This document shows, piece by piece, positions 7,165 to 15,224 of a stretch of DNA of 27,298 bases. Where the stretch lies: positions 1-27,298 of the IMG/VR virus record IMGVR_UViG_3300046004_000803; one strand, given 5' to 3'. This stretch comes from a virus. The notes beneath the pieces are model-generated. The model was not told where the DNA came from. It did not search any database and saw nothing but the letters and a program-made list of their open reading frames with translations. Position numbers and translations under genes: made by a program. Within the stretch, counting starts at the first letter, position 1. Each line of letters begins with the position of its first letter.

Positions 7165-8351
7165 TGGCTGACACAACCACAACGACGTACTCCCTGGTCA
7201 AGCCGGAGGTTGGAGCCTCTGCTGACACATGGGGAGGTAAAATCAATACCAACCTCGACAGCTTGGACGACCTGCTCGACGGCACGACCGCAATCAAGCC
7301 GAACCTATCGGAAGGGCTGTGGGAGATCGGCGGGGTGGCGGTGACGGCCACGGCTGCTGAGTTGAACGTGCTGGACGGGGTGACGGCCAGCACAGCCGAG
7401 TTGAACATCCTCGACGGGGTCACTTTGACGGCGGCTCAGATCAACGTGTCAAATACTGACCCGAACTCCGAAAACCGCATCATCAACGGCGATTTTGGCA
7501 TCTGGCAGAGGGCTACAAGCAGCACTTCGGCCGGATATGTCGCAGCGGATCGTTGGGTAAACTCACTATCCGGCGGCACTGTCACGCAGTCTCGACAGTC
7601 TTTCGCGCTAGGTGACGCGCTTGGAGCCACTCAGCCAGCATTCTATTTGCGCCAAACTGTCAGCGGGCAAACTCTAGCCTCGCAGTTTGCGCAGACAGTC
7701 CAAAGAATTGAAAATGTTCGTTCTTATGCGGGGCAAACCGTTACCGTCTTGGGCTGGACTCGCCGGTCGTCGGGCACAGGGAACATGGCGATTGACGCCA
7801 CACAATCTTTTGGCACGGGCGGATCGCCCAGCGCGCTTGTGTCAGGTATTAGCCCTACGTCCATCACTCTTACAGGATCGTGGGCACCTTTCGCGGCGGT
7901 GCTTACATTCCCGTCTATCTCAGGCAAGACGCTAGGCGCCAATTCTGATGACAGTGCGGTCATTAACTTTTGGGCATCGGCAGGATCCGACTTCAACGCC
8001 CGCACCAACTCCCTCGGCCTGCAGACTATCGGCGTGGACCTGTGGGGCATCCACACCCGCGTTGGTACATGGGCCGCAGCGGATGCAGCACTCTACCGGC
8101 CCCGCGACATTGGGACCGAGCTGACGTTGTGCCAGCGGTATTATGAAGTATTTAGCGCCACTGCTGGCATCAACGGGTCGTACATCAACGGGTACAGTTT
8201 CCCTGTTACAAAGCGCGTTCCCCCCACAATAACCGTAATTTCTGGTTCGCTTGCCGGGTCTACATGGCAAGCAGATCAAAACCGCTTCGTGCAGATCAAC
8301 AACTCGTCTGGCGCAAGCGGCGTTGGTTTTGGTTTCGATGCGGAATTGTGA
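7164..8351 (+). CDS. Tail fibre / virion receptor-binding protein
   Basis: A 395-residue fibre-like protein. The N-terminus contains [15 protein letters not shown] (22-36), common at the virion-binding end of fibres. It is followed by two to three repeats of the pattern [12 protein letters not shown] (about 62-90), typical of trimeric shaft segments. The rest starts with [13 protein letters not shown] (about 106-118) and continues with beta-rich sequence containing YVAADRW, as in carbohydrate-binding fibre tips. It probably attaches to a host surface sugar. The DNA of the distal part is somewhat AT-richer than neighbouring genes, as expected for exchangeable receptor-binding regions. A second fibre module lies at 23079-25311. 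Confidence 0.7.
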   Translation: MADTTTTTYSLVKPEVGASADTWGGKINTNLDSLDDLLDGTTAIKPNLSEGLWEIGGVAVTATAAELNVLDGVTASTAELNILDGVTLTAAQINVSNTDPNSENRIINGDFGIWQRATSSTSAGYVAADRWVNSLSGGTVTQSRQSFALGDALGATQPAFYLRQTVSGQTLASQFAQTVQRIENVRSYAGQTVTVLGWTRRSSGTGNMAIDATQSFGTGGSPSALVSGISPTSITLTGSWAPFAAVLTFPSISGKTLGANSDDSAVINFWASAGSDFNARTNSLGLQTIGVDLWGIHTRVGTWAAADAALYRPRDIGTELTLCQRYYEVFSATAGINGSYINGYSFPVTKRVPPTITVISGSLAGSTWQADQNRFVQINNSSGASGVGFGFDAEL

Positions 8352-8386
8352 TGGCCGGTATGTTTGCAAAAGTTAGGTTTTGACGG

Positions 8387-8659
8387 ATGGCCGACGAACA
8401 ACGCCTTGAGCGCATGGAAAACAAGATTGACGAATTGACCAAAGTGGTCACGTCGATGGCCCGCATTGAGGAGCGGATGATCACGCTGTTCAAGCGCATG
8501 GAGATGTACGAGTTCCGGCACGACAATCTGGATGGCCGGATCGGCGAGGTTGAGAAAACCGTCACCAAGACGGGCGTGGTGGACCAAGTGCTGGAAAAGG
8601 GCTTCTGGGTCGTCGTCGGCGGGGGCATTGCCTTCGTCGTCAAGGTGTTTGGAGAGTGA
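8387..8659 (+). CDS. Coiled-coil protein with C-terminal membrane segment (lysis-associated)
   Basis: A 90-residue protein. Residues 1-60 form a charged amphipathic helix (RLERMENKIDELTKVVTSM and so on). Residues 71-87 (GFWVVVGGGIAFVVKVF) form one hydrophobic span at the C-terminus. This layout resembles XhlA-type accessory lysis proteins. It directly precedes the amidase and holin, so a role in lysis is likely though not shown by a specific motif. Possible ribosome site TTAGG about 9 nt before the ATG. Confidence 0.6.
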   Translation: MADEQRLERMENKIDELTKVVTSMARIEERMITLFKRMEMYEFRHDNLDGRIGEVEKTVTKTGVVDQVLEKGFWVVVGGGIAFVVKVFGE

Positions 8660-8660
8660 C

Positions 8661-9155
8661 ATGCGCCCGCTGAACGAGATCATTGTTCACTGCACGGCCA
8701 CCAGGCCCGACTGGTGGTCAACGCGCACGACGGCGCAGAAGGTGGCCGAGGTAAAGCGGTGGCACGTTCAGGATCGAGGCTGGTCCGACATAGGATATCA
8801 TTTCCTGATCGACCGTGACGGCAAGGTTGTCGCGGGACGACCACTGCAGACGGTTGGGGCGCACACGCAGGGGCACAACACCGGCACGATCGGCATCAGC
8901 CTGTTCGGCGGCCATGGGTCATCCGCCACGGATGCATTCGCCGAGCACTACACGCCGCAGCAGGACAAGGCGCTGCGGGATCTGATCGCGCACCTGAAAA
9001 CCAACTACCCGACGATCACCAAGGTCAGCGGCCACAATGAGTATGCCGCCAAGGCCTGCCCTGGGTTCAATGTGCCGAAGTGGTACGGGGCCCGGTCAAC
9101 CAGCCCGTCGCGCATGTCGCGCCTGGCTGCATTCCTCAAAGGAGAATCGAAATGA
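8661..9155 (+). CDS. Endolysin: N-acetylmuramoyl-L-alanine amidase (amidase_2, T7 lysozyme type)
   Basis: A 164-residue zinc amidase that cuts the bond between MurNAc and L-Ala in peptidoglycan. Zinc ligands expected from T7 lysozyme are present: H10 (IIVHCTA), H125 (SGHNEY) and C133 (KACPG). The catalytic-site residues Y46 (GYHFLIDRDG) and K131 are also in place. ATG 8661 is preceded by GGAGAG at good distance; a longer frame from 8532 would only read the previous gene out of phase. There is no signal peptide, so it should need the holin at 9152 to reach the cell wall. The last codon overlaps the holin start (ATGA). Confidence 0.92.
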   Translation: MRPLNEIIVHCTATRPDWWSTRTTAQKVAEVKRWHVQDRGWSDIGYHFLIDRDGKVVAGRPLQTVGAHTQGHNTGTIGISLFGGHGSSATDAFAEHYTPQQDKALRDLIAHLKTNYPTITKVSGHNEYAAKACPGFNVPKWYGARSTSPSRMSRLAAFLKGESK

Positions 9156-9319
9156 CGCATGAACAGTTCGGCGGCATTGTCCGCGCGCTGGTGGCCGCTG
9201 CAGGGGGCTACTTCGTCGGGCAGGGCCTCGTGGATGCCGAAACCATGATGACCGTGGGCGGGGCCATTACGACGCTCGCAGTGGCCGTCTGGTCGATCTA
9301 TTCGAAAAAGAAGGTATGA
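9152..9319 (+). CDS. Holin (Pam3-gp28-like)
   Basis: A 55-residue membrane protein with two hydrophobic stretches (about residues 9-24 and 32-50), a short turn with VDAETMM between them, and a basic end (SIYSKKKV). This matches the small putative holins of the Pam3 gp28 type. It would open the inner membrane and release the amidase coded just upstream. The start is fixed by AAAGGAG about 7 nt upstream and by the ATGA overlap with the amidase stop. Confidence 0.8.
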   Translation: MTHEQFGGIVRALVAAAGGYFVGQGLVDAETMMTVGGAITTLAVAVWSIYSKKKV

Positions 9320-9522
9320 TCGAATTGCTGACCATCACGGTTGTCCTGATCGTGATGGTCGTCCTGTTCGCCGTGGCCACAGGTCGGCGATCGGGCGGCA
9401 ATGCCAAGGATAAGATTGAGGCCATCCGCGCGGCCGAGGAGGTCAAGAATGAAATTGAGGCCCTTCCTTCTGATGCTCTGCGTGATCGGGCTCGGACCTG
9501 GGTGCGCAAGCCCAAGGGGTGA
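9316..9522 (+). CDS. Inner-membrane spanin-like protein
   Basis: A 68-residue protein with an N-terminal membrane span (about residues 4-22, LLTITVVLIVMVVLFAVA) followed by a short charged helical part (KDKIEAIRAAEEVKNEIEAL). The topology is that of an i-spanin, with the C-terminal part in the periplasm. It overlaps the next gene by 74 nt in a different frame, as expected for Rz/Rz1-like pairs. The helical region is shorter than in lambda Rz, so the call is by architecture only. Confidence 0.65.
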   Translation: MIELLTITVVLIVMVVLFAVATGRRSGGNAKDKIEAIRAAEEVKNEIEALPSDALRDRARTWVRKPKG

Positions 9523-9649
9523 CTTCTGCGACATCGCCGACCCAATATACTTTGGGCGCGATGATGTGGTAGACTGGCTTTCAGCAAACGATGAACCGCT
9601 CCTGCGCAGCATCGTCACACACAACAGTCTGGTCGAAACATGCCCTTAG
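9449..9649 (+). CDS. Outer-membrane spanin-like lipoprotein
   Basis: A 66-residue protein with an N-terminal signal segment (KLRPFLLMLCVIGLGPGC) ending in a likely lipid-modified C19, followed by CASPRGDFCDIADPIYF, a pattern common in small phage Rz1-like proteins. The lipobox (LGPGC) is not classical, so lipidation is probable rather than sure. Translation is supported by AGGAGG 7 nt upstream of ATG 9449, inside the upstream gene. Together with the i-spanin it would fuse inner and outer membranes at lysis, which points to a Gram-negative host. Its stop lies 10 nt inside the next gene. Confidence 0.7.
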   Translation: MKLRPFLLMLCVIGLGPGCASPRGDFCDIADPIYFGRDDVVDWLSANDEPLLRSIVTHNSLVETCP

Positions 9650-11115
9650 TCCCGCTACAGCTTCCGCCCGGCGTATACCGCAACGGCACAGACCTGCAGA
9701 GTGCGGGCCGCTGGCGTGACGCATCTCTGGTGCGGTGGACTGACGGCACCATGCGCCCGGTTGGCGGGTGGCTGACGCGTGTCACCGTGACGGACCAGCC
9801 GTTGCGTGGGGCGCTGGCCTGGCGCGACCTTGGCGGCGATCGGTGGTTTGCCGCGGGCAGCCACTTGGGTCTGTTTGTGGGTTTGGCCAGCAACACGATT
9901 ACAAACATCACGCCGGGGTCGTTCGTCGGCGGAACCAAGGACGCGGCGGTCAACATCGGGTATGGCGGTGGGTTTTACGGCACGGCGGCCTACGGCATCA
10001 CGCGACCGGACACGGGGAACTACAGCCTAGTCTCAACGTGGTCGCTGGACACCTGGGGCGAATACCTCGTTGCGTGCAATGCGTATGACGGCCGCCTGCT
10101 GGAATGGCAGCTAAACACGGCCAACGATGCCGTGGCGATCACCAACGCGCCCACGGGCTGCGATGGCCTGATGGTGACGGAGGAGCGGTTCCTGTTCGCC
10201 TTCGGGCCGGGCGGGAACTTCCGCCGCGTGCAATGGTCCGACCGCGAGGACAACACGACGTGGGCCCCGTTGGCCACGAACGAAGCTGGCGACATTGAGT
10301 TGCAGACGTCGGGCCAGATCATGCTTGGCATCAGGACGCGCGGGCAAGCCCTGATCCTTACCGACCAAGACGCGCACACGGCCACCTACCAAGGGCCGCC
10401 TTTCGTCTATGGGTTTGAGCGCGTGGGATCGTCCTGCGGCGCGGTATCCCGCCTGTGTGCGGCTGCGGTGGACAATGGCGTGTTTTGGATGGGACCGGGC
10501 GGCTTCCACACATACTCCGGCAGCGCGGTCCAAGACCTGCCCTGCGATGTGGCGGATTACGTCTTCGGCGACATCAACCTGACGCAAATTTCAAAAGTAG
10601 CAGCCGTGGCCAACGCGCGGTTCAATGAGATTTGGTGGTTCTACCCGTCGAGTGGCAGCATCGAAAACGACCGATACGTCACCTACAACTATCAGGAGCA
10701 GCATTGGAGCACGGGCATGCTGGCCCGCACCAGCGGCGTTGACGTGGGCATATTCTCCACACCGATCTGGATGACGCCCGCAGGCTTGGCCGTGAACCAT
10801 GAAATCGGCAATCAGACGGGCGGGGCTGAGGTCTACGCCGAGAGCGGGCCGGTCCAGATCGCAACTGGCGATAACGTCATGAGCGCGCTGATGCTCATCC
10901 CGGACGAGAAAACGCAAGGCCAAGTCACCACGACATTCCGCACCCGTTTCCACCCGAACGACACCGAACGCACCTACGGGCCGTATTCGATGGCAAACCC
11001 GACCGACCTGCGCTTCACGGGTCGGCAGGTATCGATGCGCGTCACGGGCGATCAGAATACAGACTGGCGGTGGGGCGTGCCGCGCGTTGACGTTCGCCAG
11101 GGTGGCCTGCGGTGA
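9640..11115 (+). CDS. Tail nozzle / tail stabilisation-like structural protein
   Basis: A 491-residue beta-rich protein with no signal peptide and few helices. It starts with LQLPPGVYRNGTDLQSAGRW and contains several GxxxW and WFxxG segments suggesting a propeller fold: DRWFAAGSHLGLFVG, DTWGEYLVACNAYDGRL and VFWMGPGGFHTYSG. Similar proteins form the nozzle or stabilisation tube of podovirus tails (P22 gp10-like function). It is placed after lysis and before the internal virion genes, in line with a tail component. The family was recognised by overall style, so the exact structural role remains inferred. Confidence 0.65.
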   Translation: MPLVPLQLPPGVYRNGTDLQSAGRWRDASLVRWTDGTMRPVGGWLTRVTVTDQPLRGALAWRDLGGDRWFAAGSHLGLFVGLASNTITNITPGSFVGGTKDAAVNIGYGGGFYGTAAYGITRPDTGNYSLVSTWSLDTWGEYLVACNAYDGRLLEWQLNTANDAVAITNAPTGCDGLMVTEERFLFAFGPGGNFRRVQWSDREDNTTWAPLATNEAGDIELQTSGQIMLGIRTRGQALILTDQDAHTATYQGPPFVYGFERVGSSCGAVSRLCAAAVDNGVFWMGPGGFHTYSGSAVQDLPCDVADYVFGDINLTQISKVAAVANARFNEIWWFYPSSGSIENDRYVTYNYQEQHWSTGMLARTSGVDVGIFSTPIWMTPAGLAVNHEIGNQTGGAEVYAESGPVQIATGDNVMSALMLIPDEKTQGQVTTTFRTRFHPNDTERTYGPYSMANPTDLRFTGRQVSMRVTGDQNTDWRWGVPRVDVRQGGLR

Positions 11116-11765
11116 GGTTTGGCGTCCCGCCAGTCGGGAACGATGCGCTCTCGTGGGCGAATGACCTGCGCCGCTGGCTGGCGCGGACGTGGGATAACCT
11201 GACGTTCAAGGACGCGGACGCCTCGGCATCGCAAGACGGAACGATACTGTGGGATCCGACGGGCGGCTACCCTGTGGTGTCCAAGAACAACGTGTGGCGG
11301 CAGGTCTTGCTGGCGGATGGGTACGCCATCTTCGGGCAGGATGTTGACGTAACGGCGGCCGTGGCCGACACGGCGTACAAGGTTCCGCTGGACAACATCG
11401 CATCGCAGGGCATCACGCTGACGGGCTCGCCGCTGACGGATATCACCTTTGCCGAGGGTGGGCTGTACGAACTTTCCTTCGCCGTGCAGATCAGTTCAAC
11501 GTCAGGTTCGACCACTACATTCAGATTTTGGCCACGCCTCAACGGGTCAGACGTGCCGGGCAGTACGATCGTCGCCAGCCTGCACCAGAACGACGCCACA
11601 ACCGTTGTGTCCCGCACGTCGATCTTTACCGTATCGGCGGGAGATGTGTTGAACGTCATGTGGGCGGTAAATCGGGTTCAGGGTTATCTCCACGCGCAAC
11701 CGGCGACAGCCTACGCGCCCGTAGCCCCGTCGGTCACCCTCAATATCGTGAGGGTGCAGGGGTGA
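11112..11765 (+). CDS. Virion structural protein with beta-sandwich C-terminal domain
   Basis: A 217-residue protein starting at GTG 11112 inside the stop of the nozzle gene (GTGA). The N-terminus has an amphipathic part (DALSWANDLRRWLARTW). From residue 75 on it is beta-rich with GLYELSFAVQISS and AGDVLNVMW, resembling jelly-roll domains of phage virion proteins (C1q/TNF-like fold). Probably a minor tail or head component. No enzymatic motif is seen. It overlaps the next gene in another GTGA junction. Confidence 0.6.
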   Translation: MRFGVPPVGNDALSWANDLRRWLARTWDNLTFKDADASASQDGTILWDPTGGYPVVSKNNVWRQVLLADGYAIFGQDVDVTAAVADTAYKVPLDNIASQGITLTGSPLTDITFAEGGLYELSFAVQISSTSGSTTTFRFWPRLNGSDVPGSTIVASLHQNDATTVVSRTSIFTVSAGDVLNVMWAVNRVQGYLHAQPATAYAPVAPSVTLNIVRVQG

Positions 11766-12121
11766 CGGTGAACCAGAAGCAAATTCAGGGCTGGATCGAG
11801 TCCGCGCTGGAATACAGCGGCGGCACACATGTCTACCAAGACATCGTTGACGCGATCGGCGAAGGCCGCATGCAGTTGTGGCTTTCCGAAAGGGGGTGCG
11901 CTGTCACTGAAATTGTGGTATTTCCTCGAAAGAAGGTGCTCCACGTTTTCTTGGCGGCGGGCGAAATGGATCAACTGTTTGACATGATTGACGACGCAAC
12001 AAAGTGGGCCAAGGAACGCGGCTGCACGGCAATGACACTTGCTGGGAGGCCCGGCTGGCAGCGCGCGATGAAGCCATTGGGCTTCGTGCCGACGTTGGTC
12101 ACGATGGAAAAGGATTTCTGA
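11762..12121 (+). CDS. GNAT-fold-like internal virion protein (T7 gp13-like position)
   Basis: A 119-residue protein, start GTG 11762 within the preceding stop codon; a second GTG six bases later is possible. The sequence EIVVFPRKKVLHVFLAAGEM (residues 50-69) and the terminal GRPGWQRAMKPLGF (98-111) are typical of a GNAT-fold family found in podovirus genomes just before the ejection proteins, in the place of T7 gp13. Whether it binds acetyl-CoA is doubtful because no clear P-loop-like RxxG/A motif is seen. A structural or assembly role is more likely. Confidence 0.6.
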   Translation: MTVNQKQIQGWIESALEYSGGTHVYQDIVDAIGEGRMQLWLSERGCAVTEIVVFPRKKVLHVFLAAGEMDQLFDMIDDATKWAKERGCTAMTLAGRPGWQRAMKPLGFVPTLVTMEKDF

Positions 12122-12122
12122 T

Positions 12123-12779
12123 ATGGCTGGTGGTGGTGGCAAGGGCGGCAGCACATCGACTGAGGTAAGCATCCCCGCATGGTTGGAGGATGCTGCAAAA
12201 AGTGGATTGGCGCGCGGTACACAGGCGGCTGGCATCGGGTTTGCTCCGTATCAGGGGGCCGACGTGGCTGCCCTGACGCCGCTGCAAGAGGCCGCCATGT
12301 TCAACACTAGCCAAGCCTCGTCTGCTTTTGGTTTGGGTCCGTCCCCAGCCCCCAGCGCAGGCATGCCCACGGTCCAGACCTTCGCAGACGGGACGCGTGG
12401 ATACAGCGCATTCCCGCTCTACGAGCAGGCGGTGAATGCGTTGAAGGTGCGAGATCCGGCGCAGTACGCTAAGCTGACGGCACCGTTTGACGGCGGCGGC
12501 CAGTTCGGCATCACCAGCATGCCGATGGGCGGCGCACCGCAATCTTACGGCCAACCCATGCGCGAGGGCGGCCCCCAAGGGTCTGCGGCTTCGCGCAATA
12601 CGTCATTCGATACATACAGCACGCCAGCAGCAGCAGCAGCGCGGGCAGCAGCGAATGGAGTAACGGCGGCGAACAGGCCAAAGGCGTCTCCGGTCGCTAA
12701 GACCGTGCCGACAAAACCGGCGAGCAAACCAGCGGAAAAAAAGAGCGCGCCATCGCGTGGCGGCGTGGGACGGAGATAA
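12123..12779 (+). CDS. Putative internal virion protein with low-complexity C-terminus
   Basis: A 218-residue protein beginning with a Gly/Ser stretch, then VSIPAWLEDAAKSGLARGTQ (15-34) and FAPYQGADVAALTPLQEAAM (40-59). This start is common to phage proteins located before or inside the ejection module. The last 60 residues are rich in Ala, Lys, Pro and Arg, with a (CAG)5 run in the DNA at 12625-12639, and look disordered. The ribosome site AAAGGA lies 8 nt before the ATG. It may be the split-off N-terminal partner of the following protein, because related phages can carry both segments in one gene. That last point is inference. Confidence 0.55.
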   Translation: MAGGGGKGGSTSTEVSIPAWLEDAAKSGLARGTQAAGIGFAPYQGADVAALTPLQEAAMFNTSQASSAFGLGPSPAPSAGMPTVQTFADGTRGYSAFPLYEQAVNALKVRDPAQYAKLTAPFDGGGQFGITSMPMGGAPQSYGQPMREGGPQGSAASRNTSFDTYSTPAAAAARAAANGVTAANRPKASPVAKTVPTKPASKPAEKKSAPSRGGVGRR

Positions 12780-12782
12780 ATC

Positions 12783-13421
12783 ATGGCAGGCGCAGCACGA
12801 CCACAGCAAGTCCAGCCGCAGCCCATGGGCGCGGGCCAGCAGAACGTTTACCAGCAGGCCGCCGGGCAGTATAATGCCGCCGTAGCCGGCCCGAACATCG
12901 GTCAGTTCATGAACCCCTATACGTCCGAAGTGATCGGGCGCACCGGCATGGACATGGCCCGGCAGGCTCAAATGGCGCAGAACACGCTAGGTGCCGAGGC
13001 AACGCGGGCCGGCGCCTTTGGCGGATCTCGGCAGGGTGTAGCCCAAGGCACGATGCTGGGCGACTACGGGCGCGCGTTCGGCGACATTGCGGCGCAGCAG
13101 CGGCAGCAGGGCTTCAACACCGCACTGAGCGCGGCGCAGGCGCAGCAGGGCATCCAGTCTGGACTGGCGGGTCAGGGCTTTGGCTTCGGCCAGCAGATCG
13201 GGGCAACGCAGGCGCAAGAGGGCCAACGCCAGCAGGGCATGAACCAAGCGCTGATCGACGCGGCCAAGGGTCAATTTGGCGGGTTTACCGGCGCGCCGCA
13301 GGATGCTCTCAGCACGTATCTGGCGGCGTTGGGCGGTTCGCAAACTGGTCAGCAGACACAGACATCGACGCAGAAGCCCGGGCTGCTGCAGTATCTGTCG
13401 CTTGGGCTTGGGTTGCTCTGA
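12783..13421 (+). CDS. Internal virion / DNA ejection protein, Gln-Gly-rich
   Basis: A 212-residue protein rich in Gln, Ala and Gly. The core contains IGQFMNPYTSEVIGRTG (39-55) and TRAGAFGGSRQGVAQ (74-88), a signature of phage internal virion proteins that form helical ejection complexes (T7 gp14-like role). The C-terminus (LLQYLSLGLGLL) is hydrophobic and could insert in a membrane. Its stop overlaps the start of the lysozyme-like gene (TGATG). Ribosome site GGAG about 8 nt before ATG. Confidence 0.65.
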   Translation: MAGAARPQQVQPQPMGAGQQNVYQQAAGQYNAAVAGPNIGQFMNPYTSEVIGRTGMDMARQAQMAQNTLGAEATRAGAFGGSRQGVAQGTMLGDYGRAFGDIAAQQRQQGFNTALSAAQAQQGIQSGLAGQGFGFGQQIGATQAQEGQRQQGMNQALIDAAKGQFGGFTGAPQDALSTYLAALGGSQTGQQTQTSTQKPGLLQYLSLGLGLL

Positions 13422-14068
13422 TGGCCATCACGATTGACGAACTGAGGCGCAATGTCTTCCCCGGCGAAAGCGGCGGGGACTACAACGCATTATTCGGATA
13501 CGCCAATCGCCCGGGCGGCCAGTTCGCCAATACTCAACTGACCAACATGACCGTCGATCAGGCCCTGCAGTTTGCAAACCCGAGCGGGGAATATGGTCAA
13601 AGCGTCAAGGGCCAGATCGGCCGAGTGGCCACGCCGATGGGCGCATATCAGGTTGTCGGGGCGACCCTGCGGGGCGCCAAGGAGGGCCTTGGGCTCACTG
13701 GCAACGAAGTCATGACGCCCGAACTGCAAGACGCCATCGGGATGTGGATTTATCAGAACCAAGGCCCGGGCGCGTGGGAAGCATGGGGCAAGGGCGGATC
13801 ATCCCCACAGCCAACCGCAAGCACCCCGTTCGGTCCCGGCACGCCCGCACCTATGGCGACGGCAGCCCAGTTCATGCCCACGCAACCCACTGACCCGTTC
13901 GAGGGCATGGGCCTGCTGTCGCGCCTTGCCGCCAGCCGTGGCATCGCGCAGGAAGCCGGTGGCGCGCCGCTGGCGAACCTTCTTAACATCATCACGCAAA
14001 AGAAAGACCCCCAGCTTGCCGATCTGGCAAAGCAGCGCGGCGGGTTTTTCGGTCTTTTGGGGGCGTAA
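13421..14068 (+). CDS. Virion-associated lysozyme/transglycosylase-like protein
   Basis: A 215-residue protein whose first 125 residues resemble a lysozyme-like fold: the catalytic glutamate candidate E16 in FPGESGGDYNALFGY (13-27), LTNMTVDQALQFA (40-52), then GRVATPMGAYQVVGATL (67-83) and MWIYQNQGPGAWEAWG near 108-123. Such enzymes are carried in podovirus particles and open the peptidoglycan locally during DNA entry. It is separate from the lysis amidase at 8661. The remaining 90 residues are Pro/Thr-rich linker and a helical tail, perhaps for docking to the internal proteins on either side. Confidence 0.7.
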   Translation: MAITIDELRRNVFPGESGGDYNALFGYANRPGGQFANTQLTNMTVDQALQFANPSGEYGQSVKGQIGRVATPMGAYQVVGATLRGAKEGLGLTGNEVMTPELQDAIGMWIYQNQGPGAWEAWGKGGSSPQPTASTPFGPGTPAPMATAAQFMPTQPTDPFEGMGLLSRLAASRGIAQEAGGAPLANLLNIITQKKDPQLADLAKQRGGFFGLLGA

Positions 14069-15223
14069 ATGGCAATTAATATGGAGGAACTCCTGCGAGC
14101 CTTCGGTCGGCCCAACGTGGTCGAGGTTGGTTCCGTTCCGCAGCCGCCAGCCACCCTGCCACAGCCCACCAGAGCGCCCGTGACGGCCCAAGCACCCATG
14201 CAAGCACCGCAGGCAGCCCAGCGGCCCCGTGGCCTTCTTGGTGGCTTCTTTGGCCCCGAGGGGCGCGACGCGAGATCACGCCTTGCCATCGGTCTTGAAG
14301 GCTTGGCGATGAACCCGAACCAGGCGCTGATTGGGCAGTTGCAGCAAGGCATCCAAAGCCGCGAGACGGCCGCACAAAGAAACGCCACGATTGAGTGGCT
14401 TTTGTCGCGTGGGCGGGATGACTTGGCTGCGGCTCTGGAAGCTGGAGCATCCCCGCAAGACGTGCTGGCCGAGGCCATGCGCCCCGCGGCGGCAGCCGAA
14501 CGCGGCGTTGTGGTCGGCGGCAACGTCGTTGACCCAATCACTGGCGAAATCATCTACCAGGGCGAAGGCAAGGAACCGTCCCCGCAAACAGCCATTGCTA
14601 AGCTGGAGGCCGACCGGCGCTCCGGTCTGATCAATGAAGAGCAATATAAGGCTGGCCTGCAGGCTCTCGCCCCAACCGGAACGAGCGTTACGGTGGGCCC
14701 TGACGGGCAAGTGCAATTCACACAAGGCGTCGGCGTCGGCGGAACTGGTGCGCCTACGGTTGGGCAGGTCTACAACCCAAACGAAATTCAAAGCGTTATC
14801 GGGATGATTGACCAAATCGCAACGGACCCTAACCTTCCGAGCGTTGTGGGGCAAAAAGCTGTAATCTTGGGCGGCGGAAACAAGATTTCCGACATGAACA
14901 TGACCCAACGACTTGCATACGGCCAAGAAGGTCTTGGTCTTATTGAGCGGATTGGACAACTTCAGAGCAACGCATGGCTGTCCGCCCGTCAAATGCTGAA
15001 GGGCGGCGGAGCAATCACCGATTACGAAAGCCAAAAAGCCGAAGCCGCAGTCGCTCGCCTTGAACGCCCGAAAAGCGAAGGAGAGTTCAAGCAGGCCCTC
15101 AAAGACCTGCGCGACGCCATTGTTGAGGGCGAAGCAAAGTTGCGCGCACAGCAAGGCGGTGCGCTTGCTCCTGCTGGCGGCATGCCGTCGGACGACGCTC
15201 TTCTGAACATGTACGGGGGCTGA
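14069..15223 (+). CDS. Internal virion protein
   Basis: A 384-residue protein with a Pro/Ala/Gln-rich N-terminal linker (about 20-55), a helical segment GLEGLAMNPNQALIGQLQQG (75-94) and a C-terminal region with IERIGQLQSNAWLSARQMLK, GGGAITDYESQKAEAAVARL and SEGEFKQALKDLRDAIVEGE. The last region is widespread in phage structural proteins with ejection or tape-like roles. No catalytic motif. It lies between the lysozyme-like protein and the large ejection protein, so it is likely one of three or four proteins forming the DNA-delivery channel. Confidence 0.6.
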   Translation: MAINMEELLRAFGRPNVVEVGSVPQPPATLPQPTRAPVTAQAPMQAPQAAQRPRGLLGGFFGPEGRDARSRLAIGLEGLAMNPNQALIGQLQQGIQSRETAAQRNATIEWLLSRGRDDLAAALEAGASPQDVLAEAMRPAAAAERGVVVGGNVVDPITGEIIYQGEGKEPSPQTAIAKLEADRRSGLINEEQYKAGLQALAPTGTSVTVGPDGQVQFTQGVGVGGTGAPTVGQVYNPNEIQSVIGMIDQIATDPNLPSVVGQKAVILGGGNKISDMNMTQRLAYGQEGLGLIERIGQLQSNAWLSARQMLKGGGAITDYESQKAEAAVARLERPKSEGEFKQALKDLRDAIVEGEAKLRAQQGGALAPAGGMPSDDALLNMYGG

Positions 15224-15224
15224 A

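Noticed and set aside
12625-12655. CAG run as a regulatory repeat
   Set aside because: It codes for alanines in a low-complexity C-terminus; only five exact units, so no special role is supported.
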